Origin: Nitrososphaerota archaeon
GTDB lineage: Archaea > Thermoproteota > Nitrososphaeria > Nitrososphaerales > Gagatemarchaeaceae
NCBI GenBank assembly: GCA_005877225.1
Contig: VBPK01000189.1
Location: 1,140-7,277, forward strand
DNA: 6,138 nt
Reading direction: 5' to 3'
Shown here piece by piece: positions 3,655 to 6,138 of the stretch. Under the pieces are notes generated by a model that was given only the letters and a program-made list of their open reading frames with translations, did not search any database and was not told the DNA's origin. Numbering within the stretch: the stretch's first letter is position 1; every line of letters starts with the position of its first letter. The position numbers and the translations under genes are program-made.

Positions 3655-5160
3655 TTAACCCATCCCGATCAGCGCCCCGAAGAAACCGGCGACGCAATCT
3701 CTTATGGAGACGAGGAGCGCGTGCTTGACCTGTCCTCCTTTGGATGCAAACCTCGAAAGTCTACCCACCCGGAAGTATATCGGTGGGTGAGGGTCGAATC
3801 TCAGCCAGTCTAGTATCCTGTAACGACGAGAATAACGCTCGAAGTAGAGCTGTCTGAACCCGATGTTGGTGAGCGCCGAAGCCAGCACGCTCGGGTTTCC
3901 GAGGACGACCATAGACTGAGTGTCCGCTCTAGTCTCGAGAAACTTTCCCACCGTGTATACCAGGCCGAAGGCGACGAAGTAGTAGAAGAAACCCAGACGG
4001 AGCACGAGGGGCGCCCAGAGGTAAGGCCCTCCCAAGTAGATGGCCATGGTGGCAAAGAATAGGACGAGGGGGTCACGCCCTTTGACGTGGCCCAGCTCGT
4101 GGCCGATCACGGAAGTCAGCTGGTCATCGTCGAGGTCCTCCAGGGCACCCGCCGTTATTGAAATGGACGAACGGCCATAGGAGATGCCCGTTGCCGCCGC
4201 GTTGTCCAGCGGGGTGTTCAGTATGCTTATCTTGGGGACCGGCAGGTGGAACTTCTCGGCCGCCGCCCGCACAATGGGATAGGGGCTCCTGACGGTAATC
4301 TCGATGTCATCCAGTGAGCACGGGACTCGATTTCGGACCAGGATATCGTGAATCTTTGACTTCGTCTCAGGGGTTTGAATCGTTCTCTCCGAGATTGCCC
4401 TCCCAAGCTCCCCTCTGATTGGCGACAGCAAGCCTTCTCCCGTCTTCGCGAGAATCTCCCCGACTTCAGGAGTGGAGGTCACCCTCACGACCGCGACCTC
4501 GGGGCGGTCCTTGTCTGGTCTGACGTTCCCGGATCCGAGCACCAGCCTGTCGGAATAGAAGAGGAGAAGAGCCTGCGCCCCAACGATGGCGAGTATCGCG
4601 TAAGAACCGAGGAATATGAAGAGGACGAAGTTGAGGAGCATCATCACCAGGAAGAGATTGGCAGTGTTACCCGCGAAGATTCGCTTGCGCACCTCGCGAC
4701 TCATGCTGCCTCTTGCGGCCTCCGGCGCCTCCATGCTCTTCTCCTCACCGAGAGAGAAGACGAAGTAGAGACTCGTCTTCTTCGCCCTCGCGAGGAAGGT
4801 TGTTGCGAACAGCTCGACCTCATCTCCGATGCGTCGACGGGCCTCCTCGTCCGGAGGTGTGGCAGGATTGACCCCGCCAAAGTCAATCGCGACGCCGTCA
4901 AGCCCGATCGTCAGGCGGACGGATATGGAGAACTGCTGAGGCCGAGGGACGCTGGCAGCCGCGGGTGCCCCTGTCCGCCAGCTCAGCTCGAAGTTTCGCT
5001 CTGCCCCGGGACCTCTCTTTGAGTACGAATCTATTCTAGAGGCATGAAGAGCCGGAGTCAGGTAGTATTTCTCCAAAAACTCCACCAGGCCGTCGACGGC
5101 GGAGCCTGGAATCTTCTCTCTCACCAAAACCCGGCTCGAAGCGTGTAGGGAATCGCTCAT
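3655..5160 (-). CDS. Membrane M48 (HtpX/Ste24-like) zinc metalloprotease with long N-terminal domain
   Basis: Predicted 501-residue integral membrane zinc endopeptidase of peptidase family M48, a group that degrades misfolded or damaged membrane proteins. The catalytic motif is VIGHELGHVKGRDP, with zinc ligands H354 and H358 and catalytic E355. The third ligand is E409 in KFLETRADTQS. NAAATGI (320-326) and the HPPIYFRVGRL block (458-468) are also typical of M48. Membrane segments are near 168-187 and 188-204, with two more near 364-382 and 385-404 that follow HELGH. HtpX proteins are usually about 280 to 300 residues; here about 160 unassigned residues precede the first membrane segment, and an about 110-residue soluble part lies between the second segment and the catalytic core. 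The ATG at 5160 has GAGG 11 bases upstream, a loose ribosome site. The gene is divergent from a secreted protein gene. All catalytic residues are present, so it should be active. Confidence 0.9.
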   Translation of the reverse strand: MSDSLHASSRVLVREKIPGSAVDGLVEFLEKYYLTPALHASRIDSYSKRGPGAERNFELSWRTGAPAAASVPRPQQFSISVRLTIGLDGVAIDFGGVNPATPPDEEARRRIGDEVELFATTFLARAKKTSLYFVFSLGEEKSMEAPEAARGSMSREVRKRIFAGNTANLFLVMMLLNFVLFIFLGSYAILAIVGAQALLLFYSDRLVLGSGNVRPDKDRPEVAVVRVTSTPEVGEILAKTGEGLLSPIRGELGRAISERTIQTPETKSKIHDILVRNRVPCSLDDIEITVRSPYPIVRAAAEKFHLPVPKISILNTPLDNAAATGISYGRSSISITAGALEDLDDDQLTSVIGHELGHVKGRDPLVLFFATMAIYLGGPYLWAPLVLRLGFFYYFVAFGLVYTVGKFLETRADTQSMVVLGNPSVLASALTNIGFRQLYFERYSRRYRILDWLRFDPHPPIYFRVGRLSRFASKGGQVKHALLVSIRDCVAGFFGALIGMG

Positions 5161-5322
5161 CTTATCGTGGTCCTCGTATCATGAGAGCAGCACGAGGCAA
5201 AGATATGAGGGTTTCAAAGGGCGAGTGCAGGAAACCTGGAGCACCGGTATTGTGGGCATAGAGGCGGAGAACAAACAAGAGAGTTGTACCATGAAGATAT
5301 TAGATGAGAATCTTCCCGATGT

Positions 5323-5330
5323 GTTAAATG
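5323..5330 (+). promoter_or_regulatory. Weak TATA-like box of the secreted protein gene
   Basis: GTTAAATG is centred about 25 bases before the ATG at 5352, spacing that would again give a leaderless or near-leaderless message. The motif is a weak TATA match, and no ribosome binding site precedes the ATG. The rest of the 5161-5351 gap holds no supported gene. Confidence 0.3.
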
Positions 5331-5351
5331 GTACCGGATTACCCTTTCTTG

Positions 5352-6138
5352 ATGCAGAACTTCAAACAAGAAAAATCGATTCTCTTCTCCATGACTTTCA
5401 TCGCTCTCCTCACCCTTCCCGTTGTCTTCTCTCCCAGCGTCACAGCCGTGACGACAAGCGCAAGCGCCGGCACTACGACATCCACGGAGCAGCTCACAAA
5501 CACCCAGGCAGAGTTCATCGGCGAGGTTGACGTTGGCGCCCTGCCCCTCCCGAGCGAAGGCATCGCCGCCCCGCTCAGCCTGCCACCGTTTTCTCCATCC
5601 ACCCAAGCACAGTCCGCGGCTGGTGGGTTTACCATCGTCACGCCGGGCTCCCAGTCGCTCATCCACATAGTGAAGGACTTCGCGGGGACACCCGGAACCA
5701 ACCCCAACCCCTGCCGTTGCACGCCTCCCGACATGGGCCTCGCTGCGAGCTCCAAGTTCGTCGTCCAGATGGTCAACCTTGCGGGCACAATCTGGAAGAA
5801 CAACGGGGTGCACGTCACGACCTTCTCCCTCTCCGACTTCTGGTTCCTCCCTGTCAGGGGAGGCCCTCTAGGAATCGGAATGAGCGACCCTCAGGTCCTC
5901 TATGACAAGGCAGCAGACAGGTTCTACGCATCCATCATCGACGTCTTCGATGTGAACCGGGTGAACTTCGCGGTCACTGCAACGAACGATCCCACCGGTG
6001 TTTGGTTCATATACCGTGTCATAGCAAACTGCAATCCAGCTACACCATACTCAAACTGCTCGCCCGCCTCATCCAATACGCTTCCCGACCAACCCTACAT
6101 CGGCTACAGCAGTGACAAGTTCCTGATCGCCGTCAACG
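5352..6138 (+). CDS. Secreted protein with signal peptide, 3' end outside the window
   Basis: The first 262 residues of a protein that runs off the right edge. The N-terminus is a Sec signal peptide or membrane anchor: basic MQNFKQEKS, hydrophobic ILFSMTFIALLTLPVVF, then small residues with likely cleavage near SVTA (29-32). A Thr/Ser/Ala-rich linker (33-52) suggests an extracellular stalk. The later part reads like a repeat-blade or propeller-type exoprotein: GIGMSDPQVLYDKAADRFYA, then VNRVNFAVTATNDPTGVW and LPDQPYIGYSSDKFLIAVN. Pairs of cysteines (NPCRC at 121 and 123; C227 and C236) could form disulfides outside the cell. The ligand or enzymatic role is not known, and a sialidase-like or sortilin-like fold is only a guess. 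ATG 5352 is chosen because the signal peptide starts there. Codons are strongly GC-ending like the protease, so this looks like a native gene. Confidence 0.82.
   Translation, partial: MQNFKQEKSILFSMTFIALLTLPVVFSPSVTAVTTSASAGTTTSTEQLTNTQAEFIGEVDVGALPLPSEGIAAPLSLPPFSPSTQAQSAAGGFTIVTPGSQSLIHIVKDFAGTPGTNPNPCRCTPPDMGLAASSKFVVQMVNLAGTIWKNNGVHVTTFSLSDFWFLPVRGGPLGIGMSDPQVLYDKAADRFYASIIDVFDVNRVNFAVTATNDPTGVWFIYRVIANCNPATPYSNCSPASSNTLPDQPYIGYSSDKFLIAVN

Noticed and set aside
4375..5022. 215-codon plus-strand ORF inside the protease region
   Set aside because: Fully antisense to the M48 protease; its charged, low-information composition is typical of a high-GC shadow.
5225..5530. Plus-strand ORF that includes ATG 5291 (peptide MKILDENLPDVL)
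   Set aside because: It overlaps the secreted protein start in another frame and turns into low-quality H/R/S-rich sequence.
5214..5813. 199-codon minus-strand ORF (and the 159-codon one at 5339-5818)
   Set aside because: Antisense to the secreted protein gene, whose signal peptide and codon use are convincing.

Overview
The window looks archaeal. Two AbrB-type/PIN-domain toxin-antitoxin pairs each have an AT-rich TATA-like box centred 27 to 29 bases before the antitoxin ATG, which is the spacing of leaderless archaeal transcripts. The strong GC preference at third codon positions, a divergent membrane M48 protease and a Sec-type secreted protein also fit a moderate-GC, uncultivated archaeon. 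A thaumarchaeal or Thermoplasmata-like lineage is a guess; the sequence does not settle the phylum.

Left part (1-1141), minus strand: bases 1-117 show no convincing gene. A VapB-like antitoxin (545-820) runs into an overlapping PIN-domain toxin (118-591). A promoter-like TATA box and a small inverted repeat lie directly upstream of the antitoxin. Behind them is a broken glyoxalase/VOC-type gene (877-1141) that has only its N-terminal part in a clean frame.

Middle (1142-3654): a plus-strand FkbM-type SAM methyltransferase (1350-2207) lies between two copies of a 12-base repeat. It is followed by a 50-codon plus-strand small ORF with a good ribosome binding site (2381-2533) and a two-part hairpin that begins on its stop codon. 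Facing it on the minus strand is a second, unrelated VapBC pair (3001-3219 and 2618-3001), joined by a TAGTG stop/start overlap. Bases 3220-3654 hold the VapB promoter, a palindrome and a short coding-like fragment (3342-3602) whose status is unclear.

Right part (3655-6138): a 501-residue membrane zinc metalloprotease of the M48/HtpX group on the minus strand is divergent from a secreted protein on the plus strand. The secreted protein is cut off by the window edge. The 191 bases between them should hold both promoters.

Overall this is an accessory-type region: two toxin-antitoxin pairs, a lone methyltransferase and decayed gene pieces, next to what look like regular cell-envelope genes. I see no CRISPR array, rRNA, tRNA or insertion sequence, and no clear multi-gene novel system. 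The best leads are the unassigned N-terminal domain of the protease, the small ORF with its hairpin, the altered motif in the FkbM protein and the matching promoter/operator layouts of the two antitoxins.
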